64,000 bases of DNA. Source: Catenovulum adriaticum (GTDB lineage: Bacteria; Pseudomonadota; Gammaproteobacteria; Enterobacterales; Alteromonadaceae). The stretch spans positions 1,364,001 to 1,428,000 of the forward strand of contig NZ_CP109965.1 in NCBI RefSeq assembly GCF_026725475.1, given 5' to 3'. The notes beneath the pieces were generated by a model. That model ran no database searches and was not told the DNA's origin. It worked only from the letters and a program-made list of their open reading frames with translations. The position numbers and the translations under genes were made by a program. This document shows, piece by piece, positions 45,401 to 55,148 of this stretch (position 1 is its first letter; each line of letters starts with the position of its first letter).

Positions 45401-48400
45401 ATTTAGCGATTCAGATAGTGCGAATATAACGGTCACTCTATCGATCTCTGCGGGCGTATTTTCGACACCAGCCGATGGCTCAGGTGTGGGCAGTGGTGTG
45501 ACGGAAACGCTGGTTAACTCAACTACGATTACCTTAGTGGGCAGTGTAGCGGACATTAATACTTATTTAGACACGACAACTAACATTAATTACACCGGCG
45601 CCGCAAATGTTGCAGGTGATAATCAGGCAACCTTGAGCGTTAGCGTTAACGATGGTGACGGTAGTGGCGATGTGAGTGTTGGTAGTATTAATATCGACTT
45701 AACCGCGGTGAATGATGCGCCCACGGTCTCAACGAATAGCGGCTTAACCCTAAATGAAGGGGCAAGTAGCCAAATTAGCAATACGGTTTTAGCGGCGAGC
45801 GATGTTGATGATGCAGCAACGGATATTACTTTTACTATCACCACGCTACCGGCAAATGGCTCATTGTTTATTGATGCGAACAGCAATAGCAGTTTAGATG
45901 ATGGTGAAGCACTTGCGTTAAATGGCACGCTCACTCAAAATGATATTGATGCAGCCAATAATGGCGGCTTACATTATGTGCATAACGGTGGTGAAACCAC
46001 CACAGACAGCTTTGAATTTAGCGTTGCCGATGGCGGTGAAGACAGTGCGGCGGCAGTAACCGGCCAAACTTTTAATATCACTGTCACGCCAATTAATGAT
46101 GCACCAACGGTCGCAAATAATGCCGGTTTAACCTTAAATGAAGGCGCTAACGGCCAAATCACAACCACCGAACTCAATGCCAGTGATGCAGATGATTCTG
46201 GCACCGGATTGACCTATACGGTTACCACGGTGCCGAGCAGCGGCACCTTGTTTGTGGATGCAAACAGCAACAGCACCTTAGATGACGGCGAAGCGTTAAG
46301 TGTGAATGACACCTTTACTCAGCAAGATATTGAGGCGCTGAATAATGGTGGTTTACGTTATGAGCATGATGGCGGTGAAACGACATCAGACAGCTTTGAA
46401 TTTGACTTAGCGGATGGCGGTGAAGACAGTGTGGCGGCGGTAACCGGTCAAACATTCGCTATTACCATTAACCCGGTGAATGATGCGCCAACAGCCAATA
46501 CCAATACAGGTCTGTCAACGAGCGATATTAGCGAAGGCGGCAGCGCCAGTATCACCCAAGCCAAGCTTGAATATACCGATGTTGATACAACAGACACAGC
46601 AACGAATTTAACTTACACAGTCACCACACTGCCAAGCTATGGTTCAATTACGCTCAATGACACAGCGCTTGCGGTGAATGAAACCTTTACCCAGGATGAT
46701 ATTAATAATGGTCTGGTTAAATACGTTCATAATGGCACAGACAATTTAACTGACAGCTTTATCTTTGATTTAAAAGATGATGAAAATGCCGGTGTGACCG
46801 GTCAGACGTTCTCAATCAATGTTGCGAATGTAAACGACAACCCCACGGTAGCGAGCTTACCTAGCGGTTTAAGTTTTACCGAAGATACTAATGGAAACCT
46901 AGATTTATCAGCCGTTGAATTTGCAGATACAGACAATGGTACAATTACGGTTACATTAAAAATTGATGGCGGCAGTTTTGCAACGCCAGCCGACGGAAGT
47001 AGCGTGATAGAAACCTTAGTGGATTCGTCAACGATCACACTAACGGGTAGCCCTGCAGACATTAACGCCTATTTAGACACAGTTTCTAATATTAAATACA
47101 CAGGTGCGAATAACGCTTACGGTGAAAATTCTGCGATGTTAACGGTTATTGCTAATGACGGAAACGCAGATGTAACCTTAGGCTTTACTTACTTTAATAT
47201 TGCAGCCGTTAACGATACACCTGTTGTTTCTAACAATAATGGCTTAACCCTGAATGAAGGGGCAAGTAGCCAAATTAGTAACACAGCTTTAGCAGCGAGT
47301 GATGTTGATGATGCAACCAGTGCATTAACCTACACAGTTTCAACCTTACCCACAAATGGTACGTTATTTGTTGATAATAACGCCAATGATACTTTAGATG
47401 ACGGGGAAGCGTTAAGTGTCCCTAGTAATGCAAGCTTTACTCAAACCACAATTGATAGTGATGATTTGCATTATGTTCACAATGGCGGAGAAACGACTTC
47501 AGATAGCTTTGTTTTTAAAGTATCGGATGATGAGAATGCTACAGTCAGTGGTCAAACTTTTGCGATTACGGTTACCCCAGTTAACGATCAACCAACCGTT
47601 ACGGCTACTTCAATAAACCCTACCTTTAATGAAGGGGGCAGTGCAGTTAACGTATTCAGCTCGGCTGATGTTAGCACAATTGATGCAAGTGAAGCTGTGA
47701 CTGGTTTTAGCTTGACTGTTAGTAATGTAAATGATGGTGCAAATGAAAAAATTACGATAGCCGGAACGGCGATCGCTTTAACTCATGGGACATCTGGTAC
47801 AACAGCATCAAATAGCTTAAATTATGCGGTAGATGTTAGTGGTTCAACTGCAACTGTTACGCTAACAGGTGGCTCGTTAACTGATGCAGCAACAGAGTCG
47901 GTTTTAAATGCGATTCAATACAATAATACCAAGGTACAGCCAAACGTTAGTGCCAGAGTGGTTACGCTTACATCATTAAAAGATAATGGTGGTACCGCAA
48001 ACGGCGGCGATGATACTGCTGAATTATCAATTGCGTCTACCGTTAGCGTAGCAATTAAGCCAGTCATTAATGCTGCGAATATTTCCATATCGGGTGGAAC
48101 AGGAACAGATGGCGCATTTAAGTTAGGCGATACAGTTACCGTTCGTTGGAATAATACTGGGGCGGGTGATAATAATTCAGGCGTAACGGGTGTTACTGCC
48201 GACTTCTCAAACTTTGGTGGAAGCTCTGCTGTAGCTGCAACAGAAAGTGCAGGTACATGGACAGCGAGCTATACGATAGTCGCTGGTGTTATAGACGCAA
48301 TAAACCAAAATGTTAGTATTTCAGTAACCAACAGCATTGGTTCAAGAACAAGCTCAGACACTTCAAACGTCACCGTTGATAACAGCGCACCAACAGTTTC

Positions 48401-51400
48401 AGATTCAAATATCTCAATTTCCGGCGCTTCTGGCAATGATGGCTCTTATAAAATTGGCGATAAGGTTACGGCAACATGGAATAACACTGCAGGTGGAGAT
48501 AATAACAGCGATACAATAAACAATGTTGCAATAGACTTTTCTCAATTTGGTGGCGGTAGCGCAGTTTTAGCATCTGATTCATCAGGTACTTGGACAGCTA
48601 CTTATACTATTGTTGCGGGCTCTATTGATGCTAATAACCGAAATATTTCGGTTACAGCAACTGATAACTCAGGCAATAGCACAACCACTGCTGATTCAAC
48701 TAACGCAAGTATTGATAATACAGTACCAGACTTAGTTACTATCACCACCCCAATTGAAACGGACGGTGTGATTAACGCCGCCGAAGACAATGATGTATTA
48801 ATTCAAGGCACAGGTGGCGAGAATAATGCGACTGTGACAGTGAACATCACAGATAATAACAGTAGCGTATCACGCACAGTGACAACCGATAGCTCAGGCA
48901 ACTGGACCATCGCAGGCTCAGAAATTGATGTCTCTGCCTTTAACAACGGCAGCTTAACCGTTTCTGCAACCCAAACGGACGATGCGGGCAACACCTCAAC
49001 TGTAGCCACACAAACCATCACGTTAGACAATACCGCACCGAGTGCGCCAGTTATTACAACGCCGATCGAAACAGATGGCATCGTCAATGCAGCGGAAGAC
49101 AATGATGTATTAATTCAAGGCACAGGTGGCGAGAATAATGCGACTGTGACAGTGAACATCACAGGTAATAACAGTAGCGTATCACGCACAGTGACAACCG
49201 ATGGCTCAGGCAACTGGAGCATCGCCGGCTCAGAAATTGATGTCTCTGCCTTTAACAACGGCAGCTTAACCGTGTCGGCAACCCAAACCGATGAAGTAGG
49301 TAATACCTCAACGGCTGCCACACAAAGCATCATGTTAGACAATGCTGCCCCAACGGCCCCAAGCATCAGCACCCCGATTGAAATCGACAATATCGTCAAT
49401 GCAAATGAAGACGATAGTGTCCTGATTTCAGGCAGTGGCGCAGAAGCGAATGCAAGCTTAACCATTACCATTGGTAGTGTCTCAATTCAAACCACAGCCG
49501 ATACAAACGGCAACTGGACAATTGAAAGCAAAGAGATAGATATCTCAGCATTAACCAACGGCACACTGACGGTCGCCGTGACGCAAACTGATGATGCAGG
49601 TAATGAATCAAGCAGTGCAACGCAAGATATCACTTTAGATAATGCAGCACCGAGTGCGCCAGTTATCACAACGCCAATCGAAACTGATGGCATCGTCAAT
49701 GCTGCAGAAGACAATGATGTACTAATTGCGGGTAGTGGCGCAGAAGCAGATAACAGCGTGACTGTTACTATCACCGACAATAACAACAGCACAGTGAGCA
49801 GCACGGTCACAGCAGACGGCAGCGGTAATTGGACGTTGAGTGGCAGCGAGCTTGATGTCTCTGCCTTTAATAATGCCACCTTAACCGTTTCTGCGACCCA
49901 AACGGATGAGGCAGGTAATACCTCAACAGCGGCCACTCAGAATATTACGTTAGACAACCAAGCGCCAAGTGCATTAACGATTACCACCCCAATTGAAGGT
50001 GATGGCTATATTAACGCCGCCGAAGACAATGATGTACTCATCACTGGCTCAGGTGCAGAAGCGAATGTAACGGTTGATATTAAAATCAGCGATGGCTCTA
50101 ATACAGAGACTGCACAAGTGACAGCGGATGGCTCAGGCAACTGGACCATCGCAGGCTCAGAAATTGATGTCTCTGCCTTTAACAACGGCAGCTTAACCGT
50201 CTCGGCAACCCAAACGGACGATGCGGGCAACACCTCAACTGTAGCCACACAAACCATCACGTTAGACAATACCGCACCGAGTGCGCCAGTTATTACAACG
50301 CCGATCGAAACAGATGGCATCGTCAATGCAGCGGAAGACAATGATGTATTAATTCAAGGCACAGGTGGCGAGAATAATGCGACTGTGACAGTGAACATCA
50401 CCGATAATAACAGTAGCGTATCACGCACAGTAACAACCGATGGCTCAGGCAACTGGACACTCGCCGGCTCAGAGATAGATGTCTCTACCTTTAACAATGA
50501 CAGCTTAACCGTGTCGGCAACCCAAACCGATGAAGCAGGTAATACCTCAACGGCTGCCACACAAAGCATCATGTTAGACAATGCTGCCCCAACGGCCCCA
50601 AGCATCAGCACCCCGATTGAAATCGACAATATCGTCAATGCAAATGAAGACGATAGTGTCCTGATTTCAGGCAGTGGCGCAGAAGCGAATGCAAGCTTAA
50701 CCATTACCATTGGTAGTGTCTCAATTCAAACCACAGCCGATACAAACGGCAACTGGACAATTGAAAGCAAAGAGATAGATATCTCAGCATTAACCAACGG
50801 CACACTGACGGTCGCCGTGACGCAAACTGATGATGCAGGTAATGAATCAAGCAGTGCAACGCAAGATATCACTTTAGATAATGCAGCACCGAGTGCGCCA
50901 GTCATTACAACCCCTATAGCAGCTGATGATGTCGTTAATGCAGCAGAAGCCAGTCAGCTAATTTTGACCGGTAGCAGTGAAGCTAACGCGCTTGTTAAAT
51001 TGACTGTTACAGACGAAAATAACGCGTCCGTGACAATGCAGACGACAGCTAACAGCCAGGGTGAATGGACAACAGCGCAAACTGATTTATCAGCGCTATC
51101 TGATGGTATATTGATGATTAATATTGCCCAAACAGATGAAGCCGGTAATACGTCAACTGAAAATAATACTCAAGTAACTAAAGATACCCAAATACCGGGT
51201 GTTTTAGACATTCAGCTTATGGAAGGTGACTTTAAAGCGGGTGATACCCTGAGCTTTAGTGTTACGTTAGATAAAGCAGTGAGTGTTTCGGGGACAAATT
51301 CAACGCTAAGCGTTGATATCGGTGGTGAAGATAAGCAAGCCAAGTTTATATCAGCGACCCAAACAGCACTGAACTACCAATATATTGTTGAGGCAGGCGA

Positions 51401-54400
51401 CGCGGATGACGATGGTGTTGTGGTGTTAGCGAGTGGCGTTGTACTTAATGGCGATGTTATTGAAGATAGTTCGGGCAACCCAGCTGATTTAACTTTCACG
51501 AATGAACAAAACACAGCAACTTTAGTAGATACCTCAGCGCCAGAACAACCATTGATCTCGTACCCTGAACAAGCAACTGTAATTAACGCAGACAGCATCC
51601 AAATCACGGGCACCCATTCAGAAGGTATTCAGGTTAAATTATTTATTGATGAAAATAATGACGGACAGCCTGACACTAGTGAAGCAATAGCAGTGGCCGA
51701 TGTAGTAAATGATGAATGGGCTTTTGACATCACGCTTAGTGAAAATACAGTGCATCGTTATGTGGTTCAAGCAATTGATAAAGCTGGCAATGTGTCGAGC
51801 TTTGCCACAGTGCCTAACATTACAGAAGATTCAACTACACCAGCTGACTTTGATGTTAATATTGAGCAAAGTTTAATTGACTTAAGCAATGATACTTCAG
51901 CAAGTGTTTCACTTTCAGGTGCAGAAGTTGGTAGCCAATACCAATATACTATTACCGACAGTAACAACCAAGCCGTCACCGGCACAGGTATAGTGACAGA
52001 CTCAAATCAATTGATTGAAGGCATTGATGTTAAGGGGTTAGCAGAAGGCGAGCTCACTATTTCGATTGTATTAATTGATGCAGCGAACAATCAAAGCCAG
52101 CGCTTTACCGATACAGTCAATAAACTTTATCAAAAAGCACCCGTTATTACTCAAGGTGATGCTATCCAAGTTGATATGAGTGAAGATAGTGTACCTACTG
52201 CATTTGGGTTGCTGCTTAATGCGACAGATGCAAATGGAGATAGCTTATCTTGGTCCGTTTCAACTGATGCTAATTCAGGAACAGCTTTAATCAACGGGAC
52301 AGGCGATACAGCGAGTGTGAATTACACTCCGCAAACAAACTTTAATGGCAGTGATAGCTTTACGATTCAAGTCAGTGATGGCATGGATTCTGATTCTATC
52401 ACGGTCAATGTGAATGTATCTGCTGTTAACGATGCGCCTACAGGGACGAATATGCAAGTTAATGTCATTGAAGACGGTACTGTGTTGATAATGCCTGATA
52501 TTAATGATGTTGACGGCGATATGCTGAGTTTGGAGATTCAACAACCACCACAAAATGGCTTATTAATACCACAGGATTCGGGTTGGCAATATCAGCCTAA
52601 TTTGAATTTTAATGGAAGTGATCGCTTTGTTTATGTGGTAACTGACGGCAGTGCTGAATCGGTTGAATATACGGTAGATTTAACGGTTACCGCCGTGAAT
52701 GATTTACCAGTTGCTCAAGCAGATAGCTTTAACTTGGAAAAAGCAGTCTCTGACAGTTACACGCTAAACGTGCTTTCAAATGATAGCGATATTGATGGTG
52801 ACACGTTAATAATAGAAGGTGTTAGTGCTTCTGTAGGGCAGGCTACTATAAATGAAAATCAAGATAGCATTATTTACCAAGCACCTGATAATTTCACCGG
52901 AAATGTAACATTAGCGTATTCAGTTCGAGATGGTAATAAAGGTCGCTCGCAAGCGCAGGTTAAATTACAAATTACAGGTGTTCAGTTAGGCGAGCCACCA
53001 GTGATTAGTGTGCCTGATGATGTTGAAGTGAATGCGACAGGCCTGTTTACTAAAGTCGATTTAGGTGTTGCAACCGCAGTTGACGCATTGGGGAACCCTT
53101 TACCGGTTTCATTAGTAGACGGAACCACCTACTTTAAGCCAGGCAATCATATTGCTTACTGGCGAGCGGTGGATGCCCAAGGGAATGAAAGCACAGTTGA
53201 ACAAGCTGTCGTAGTTAACCCTTTAATCTCTATTAGTAAAGACCAAGTCGTTAGTGAAGGCTCTACCGTTACGGTTAACTTTTTACTAAATGGTCCAGCG
53301 CCGCAATACCCTCTGACTATTCCGTTTAATGTCGATGATAATAGTACAGCTGAAGCAGGCGTGGATTATGAGTTGAACCAAACTAGCGTTGATATTCTTT
53401 CGGGCACACAAGCTCAATTGAGCTTTAAACTATTATCTGATAGCGAGATAGAAGCCGATGAAAGTATCATCATTAATTTGGGAGAGGGGTTAAATACAGG
53501 CGCTAAAAAATCAACCAGATTACTCATTAGCGAAGATAATATCGCCCCAACAGCTGACTTAACCGTTGAGCAAGATGGGGAAGAGCGATTAATTGTTAGT
53601 CAGGAAACCGGGTTAGTGAATGTCACGGCGAAAGTGACGGATCCAAACCCAAGTGACACCATGACATTTAGCTGGTCAACCAATGATGACATTGTCAATT
53701 TAAGCTCAGAAAGCGACCGGTTTGAGTTTGATCCCTTATTATTAAACCCAGGGGTTTATCCAATTAGCTTAACCGTAACCGATTCAGGCTCACCTCAATT
53801 AAGTGATATGCAAACTGTGTATATTGAAGTGCGTAATAGTTTGCAATTGTTAAGCGCGGAGATAGATTCAGATGGAGATTTAATCCCAGATGCAGAAGAA
53901 GGGTTTGCAGATACTGATGGTGACGGTATTCCTGATTATCAGGATGCGATATCTGATTGTAATGTGATGCCGGAGCAATTAGACGTTCAACAAGGATTTT
54001 TAGTTGAAGGCGACCCGGGCGTTTGTTTACGAAAAGGGGCAACCTCTGCACTAAGCAACACAGGTGGTTTACTGTTAGACGATGAGCAAATCTTAAATGA
54101 CCTAGTCACGGATAATGAAGCCACTATCGTGGGTGGATTGATCGACTTTATTGCCTATGGTTTACCTGAAAAAGGTCAGAGCTATCAACTTGTTGTACCT
54201 CAAGCTATGCCGATTCCGGAAAGTGCGGTTTATCGCAAGATCATTGATGGAACTTGGGTCAATTTTGTTGAAGATGAGCGTAATCAAATATCATCAGCAT
54301 TAGGCGAAGCTGGCGTTTGTCCACCTCCGGGAGATGATGCTTGGATTGCTGGATTAACCGAAGGCCACTGGTGCGTTCAATTAACCATTGAAGATGGCGG

Positions 54401-55148
54401 GCCTAATGATGACGACGGTATGGCGAACGGTTCTATTACTGACCCAGGCGGTATTGCCGTTATAGCGTCGAATAATAGCTCACCTGTTGCCATGGATGAC
54501 ATAGCTGAATTGGCCTGGAATACCAGTGTGACGATAGATGTATTAAATAACGATACAGATGTCGATGGAGATGATATTCAAATTAGTAGCGTTTCAGCTA
54601 GTTTTGGTAGTGTACTGATTGAAGCTAATCATCAAATTACTTACAGCCCTAATCCAAATTATGCAGGTAATGACACGATAGAATACGGTATTACTGACGG
54701 TAATGGTGGTACAGGCTCTGCGAAAGTGAGTGTTACCGTTAAACCTAACCGAGCGCCTATCGCTGAAAATGATACGTTAACAATTGATGGCAGTCGTTCA
54801 GTGCAGATTAATGTACTGTCTAATGATAGTGATATTGATGGTGATAGTTTGCAGATAGATTCTGCGAGCGCACAATCAGGTGAAGTGGCTATCGTAAATA
54901 ATACCATCACTTATACTGCGGGCGAATTTATCGGCGAAGATACCATTGATTATGTGATAAACGATGGTGAAGGCGGCCAGGCAAATGCCAGCGTAACGGT
55001 CACAGTCACAGGACCTGAGCAAGTTAAAATAAGCAATAAATCTTCTGGCGGTAGTACAGGCATTTGGAGTTTGTTTGGCTTGTTAGCAGGGGCCTTAACT
55101 CGTTACAGACAAAAACGTGCAGTTGCGCCACAAAAAGGACAAAAATAA
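42480..55148 (+). CDS. Giant 4222-aa repeat surface protein with GlyGly-CTERM tail
   Basis: A signal peptide ends near PYGFA. After a unique region with HCHYNGW (about 139-145), repeats follow: an FN3-like domain (about 167-285); cadherin/CSPG-like repeats with NDxPT boundaries and Ca-type DANSNSTLDDGEAL loops (about 290-1700); two Ig-like repeats (about 1860-2080); eight Ig-like repeats of about 100-105 aa with TPIETDG starts (about 2085-2900); and further cadherin/VCBS, HYR-like, Calx-beta-like and PKD-like domains. A thrombospondin-3-type Ca segment DTDGDGIPDYQD (about 3810-3822) is followed by a choice-of-anchor U-like domain (about 3840-3995). The end is SSGG (4188-4191), one hydrophobic helix and RYRQKR, a GlyGly-CTERM rhombosortase signal. 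It is probably a very long calcium-stiffened surface adhesin. The AAAGGA ribosome site is good. Confidence 0.9.
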   Translation: MKTFTHIHKPNLVAKAALPVLAMASPYGFAENSYTSSLLTLSGSVSVYNQTQAFKQATANLNVDIETPFKPFMASELAKTKVQIAKQTNPTATPTHSAIEFLKQNGLLNSGNKQVASVSGDLEARKNFAGYTGQPHCHYNGWIAYHYLQMTCTTNSGTWHGANSPADTTPPTFDSSTPSENAINHNQAVFNLDINEGGKVYAIVVADDAFAPNAAQVKAGVDYDMGSGRSAEVISSANVTLNSGNYTGTITLTGLTASTAYDVYFIAEDDEGTPNLQSTPTKLDITTIAAPNTVPVFANLDGSSSYTEGGSAVVLDNNVTISDTELDALDSGTGNYNNASLTIVRNGGANSEDIFANSGLLGALTQSNSFSYNGSNVGTVTTNSSGTLVLTFNSNATSAIVDSVLQNITYSNSSDNPASSVALNYTFNDGLASSNGINQAVVTIAAVNDNPTMASLPSGLSFTEDTNGNLDLSAVEFADTDNGTITVTLKIDGGSFATPADGSSVIETLVDSSTITLTGSPADINAYLDTVSNIKYTGANNAYGENSAKLTVIANDGNADVTLGFTYFDIAAVNDTPVVSNNNGLTLNEGASSQISNTALAASDVDDAATDITFTITTLPANGSLFIDANSNSSLDDGEALALNGTLTQNDIDAANNGGLHYVHNGGETTTDSFEFSVADGGEDSAAAVTGQTFNITVTPINDAPTVANNAGLTINEGANSQITTTELNASDADDSGTGLTYTVTTIPTNGTLFVDANSNSTLDDGEALSVNDTFTQQDIEALNNGGLRYEHDGGETISDSFEFDLADGGEDSAAAVTGQTFAITINPVNDAPTANTNTGLSTSDISEGGSATLAQAKLEYTDVDDTAANLTYTVTTLPSYGSITLNDTALAVNETFTQDDINNGLVKYVHNGTDNLTDSFIFDLKDDEDAGVTGQTFSINVANVNDNTTVASLPTDSNFTEDTNGNLDLSAITFSDSDSANITVTLSISAGVFSTPADGSGVGSGVTETLVNSTTITLVGSVADINTYLDTTTNINYTGAANVAGDNQATLSVSVNDGDGSGDVSVGSINIDLTAVNDAPTVSTNSGLTLNEGASSQISNTVLAASDVDDAATDITFTITTLPANGSLFIDANSNSSLDDGEALALNGTLTQNDIDAANNGGLHYVHNGGETTTDSFEFSVADGGEDSAAAVTGQTFNITVTPINDAPTVANNAGLTLNEGANGQITTTELNASDADDSGTGLTYTVTTVPSSGTLFVDANSNSTLDDGEALSVNDTFTQQDIEALNNGGLRYEHDGGETTSDSFEFDLADGGEDSVAAVTGQTFAITINPVNDAPTANTNTGLSTSDISEGGSASITQAKLEYTDVDTTDTATNLTYTVTTLPSYGSITLNDTALAVNETFTQDDINNGLVKYVHNGTDNLTDSFIFDLKDDENAGVTGQTFSINVANVNDNPTVASLPSGLSFTEDTNGNLDLSAVEFADTDNGTITVTLKIDGGSFATPADGSSVIETLVDSSTITLTGSPADINAYLDTVSNIKYTGANNAYGENSAMLTVIANDGNADVTLGFTYFNIAAVNDTPVVSNNNGLTLNEGASSQISNTALAASDVDDATSALTYTVSTLPTNGTLFVDNNANDTLDDGEALSVPSNASFTQTTIDSDDLHYVHNGGETTSDSFVFKVSDDENATVSGQTFAITVTPVNDQPTVTATSINPTFNEGGSAVNVFSSADVSTIDASEAVTGFSLTVSNVNDGANEKITIAGTAIALTHGTSGTTASNSLNYAVDVSGSTATVTLTGGSLTDAATESVLNAIQYNNTKVQPNVSARVVTLTSLKDNGGTANGGDDTAELSIASTVSVAIKPVINAANISISGGTGTDGAFKLGDTVTVRWNNTGAGDNNSGVTGVTADFSNFGGSSAVAATESAGTWTASYTIVAGVIDAINQNVSISVTNSIGSRTSSDTSNVTVDNSAPTVSDSNISISGASGNDGSYKIGDKVTATWNNTAGGDNNSDTINNVAIDFSQFGGGSAVLASDSSGTWTATYTIVAGSIDANNRNISVTATDNSGNSTTTADSTNASIDNTVPDLVTITTPIETDGVINAAEDNDVLIQGTGGENNATVTVNITDNNSSVSRTVTTDSSGNWTIAGSEIDVSAFNNGSLTVSATQTDDAGNTSTVATQTITLDNTAPSAPVITTPIETDGIVNAAEDNDVLIQGTGGENNATVTVNITGNNSSVSRTVTTDGSGNWSIAGSEIDVSAFNNGSLTVSATQTDEVGNTSTAATQSIMLDNAAPTAPSISTPIEIDNIVNANEDDSVLISGSGAEANASLTITIGSVSIQTTADTNGNWTIESKEIDISALTNGTLTVAVTQTDDAGNESSSATQDITLDNAAPSAPVITTPIETDGIVNAAEDNDVLIAGSGAEADNSVTVTITDNNNSTVSSTVTADGSGNWTLSGSELDVSAFNNATLTVSATQTDEAGNTSTAATQNITLDNQAPSALTITTPIEGDGYINAAEDNDVLITGSGAEANVTVDIKISDGSNTETAQVTADGSGNWTIAGSEIDVSAFNNGSLTVSATQTDDAGNTSTVATQTITLDNTAPSAPVITTPIETDGIVNAAEDNDVLIQGTGGENNATVTVNITDNNSSVSRTVTTDGSGNWTLAGSEIDVSTFNNDSLTVSATQTDEAGNTSTAATQSIMLDNAAPTAPSISTPIEIDNIVNANEDDSVLISGSGAEANASLTITIGSVSIQTTADTNGNWTIESKEIDISALTNGTLTVAVTQTDDAGNESSSATQDITLDNAAPSAPVITTPIAADDVVNAAEASQLILTGSSEANALVKLTVTDENNASVTMQTTANSQGEWTTAQTDLSALSDGILMINIAQTDEAGNTSTENNTQVTKDTQIPGVLDIQLMEGDFKAGDTLSFSVTLDKAVSVSGTNSTLSVDIGGEDKQAKFISATQTALNYQYIVEAGDADDDGVVVLASGVVLNGDVIEDSSGNPADLTFTNEQNTATLVDTSAPEQPLISYPEQATVINADSIQITGTHSEGIQVKLFIDENNDGQPDTSEAIAVADVVNDEWAFDITLSENTVHRYVVQAIDKAGNVSSFATVPNITEDSTTPADFDVNIEQSLIDLSNDTSASVSLSGAEVGSQYQYTITDSNNQAVTGTGIVTDSNQLIEGIDVKGLAEGELTISIVLIDAANNQSQRFTDTVNKLYQKAPVITQGDAIQVDMSEDSVPTAFGLLLNATDANGDSLSWSVSTDANSGTALINGTGDTASVNYTPQTNFNGSDSFTIQVSDGMDSDSITVNVNVSAVNDAPTGTNMQVNVIEDGTVLIMPDINDVDGDMLSLEIQQPPQNGLLIPQDSGWQYQPNLNFNGSDRFVYVVTDGSAESVEYTVDLTVTAVNDLPVAQADSFNLEKAVSDSYTLNVLSNDSDIDGDTLIIEGVSASVGQATINENQDSIIYQAPDNFTGNVTLAYSVRDGNKGRSQAQVKLQITGVQLGEPPVISVPDDVEVNATGLFTKVDLGVATAVDALGNPLPVSLVDGTTYFKPGNHIAYWRAVDAQGNESTVEQAVVVNPLISISKDQVVSEGSTVTVNFLLNGPAPQYPLTIPFNVDDNSTAEAGVDYELNQTSVDILSGTQAQLSFKLLSDSEIEADESIIINLGEGLNTGAKKSTRLLISEDNIAPTADLTVEQDGEERLIVSQETGLVNVTAKVTDPNPSDTMTFSWSTNDDIVNLSSESDRFEFDPLLLNPGVYPISLTVTDSGSPQLSDMQTVYIEVRNSLQLLSAEIDSDGDLIPDAEEGFADTDGDGIPDYQDAISDCNVMPEQLDVQQGFLVEGDPGVCLRKGATSALSNTGGLLLDDEQILNDLVTDNEATIVGGLIDFIAYGLPEKGQSYQLVVPQAMPIPESAVYRKIIDGTWVNFVEDERNQISSALGEAGVCPPPGDDAWIAGLTEGHWCVQLTIEDGGPNDDDGMANGSITDPGGIAVIASNNSSPVAMDDIAELAWNTSVTIDVLNNDTDVDGDDIQISSVSASFGSVLIEANHQITYSPNPNYAGNDTIEYGITDGNGGTGSAKVSVTVKPNRAPIAENDTLTIDGSRSVQINVLSNDSDIDGDSLQIDSASAQSGEVAIVNNTITYTAGEFIGEDTIDYVINDGEGGQANASVTVTVTGPEQVKISNKSSGGSTGIWSLFGLLAGALTRYRQKRAVAPQKGQK
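43818..44303 (+). repeat. Internal repeat A, copy 1 (486 bp)
   Basis: Nearly identical to 46830-47315 at an offset of 3012 bp, with only scattered base changes such as CCAAG/CGATG. It encodes the SLPSGLSFTEDTNGN cadherin-like domain. Confidence 0.9.
44241..45343 (+). repeat. Internal repeat B, copy 1 (about 1.1 kb)
   Basis: Near-identical over most of its length to 45753-46861 (offset 1512, becoming 1518 after a 6-bp insertion in copy 2). It covers three consecutive domains starting NEGASSQISN. Confidence 0.9.
45753..46861 (+). repeat. Internal repeat B, copy 2 (about 1.1 kb)
   Basis: Partner of 44241-45343. Two patches (around 46195-46250 and 46505-46615) are more diverged than the rest, a mosaic pattern that suggests gene conversion between copies. 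Confidence 0.88.
46830..47315 (+). repeat. Internal repeat A, copy 2 (486 bp)
   Basis: Partner of 43818-44303. The offset is divisible by three, so reading frame and domain register are kept. Confidence 0.9.
48892..49661 (+). repeat. Internal repeat D, copy 1 (770 bp)
   Basis: Spans parts of four TPIE-type Ig-like units and is nearly identical to 50131-50900 at an offset of 1239 bp (413 codons). Confidence 0.9.
50131..50900 (+). repeat. Internal repeat D, copy 2 (770 bp)
   Basis: Partner of 48892-49661. Unit starts (TPIE) fall near 48748, 49060, 49374, 49672, 49990, 50302, 50614 and 50911, about 300-318 bp apart. Confidence 0.9.

Noticed and set aside
48748..51180. Regularly spaced repeats that could suggest a CRISPR-like or satellite array
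   Set aside because: The units are about 300 bp, coding and in frame with Ig-like protein domains; there are no short spacers.
43793..54910. Many minus-strand and other-frame ORFs inside the giant gene
   Set aside because: They repeat with the coding repeats, lack ribosome sites and recognisable domains, and arise because the repeat codons avoid stops on the other strand.
55064..55147. Upstream extension of the barrel gene to 55064
   Set aside because: It lies inside the giant gene's tail and has no signal peptide; ATG 55148 gives one and overlaps the stop codon as TAATG.
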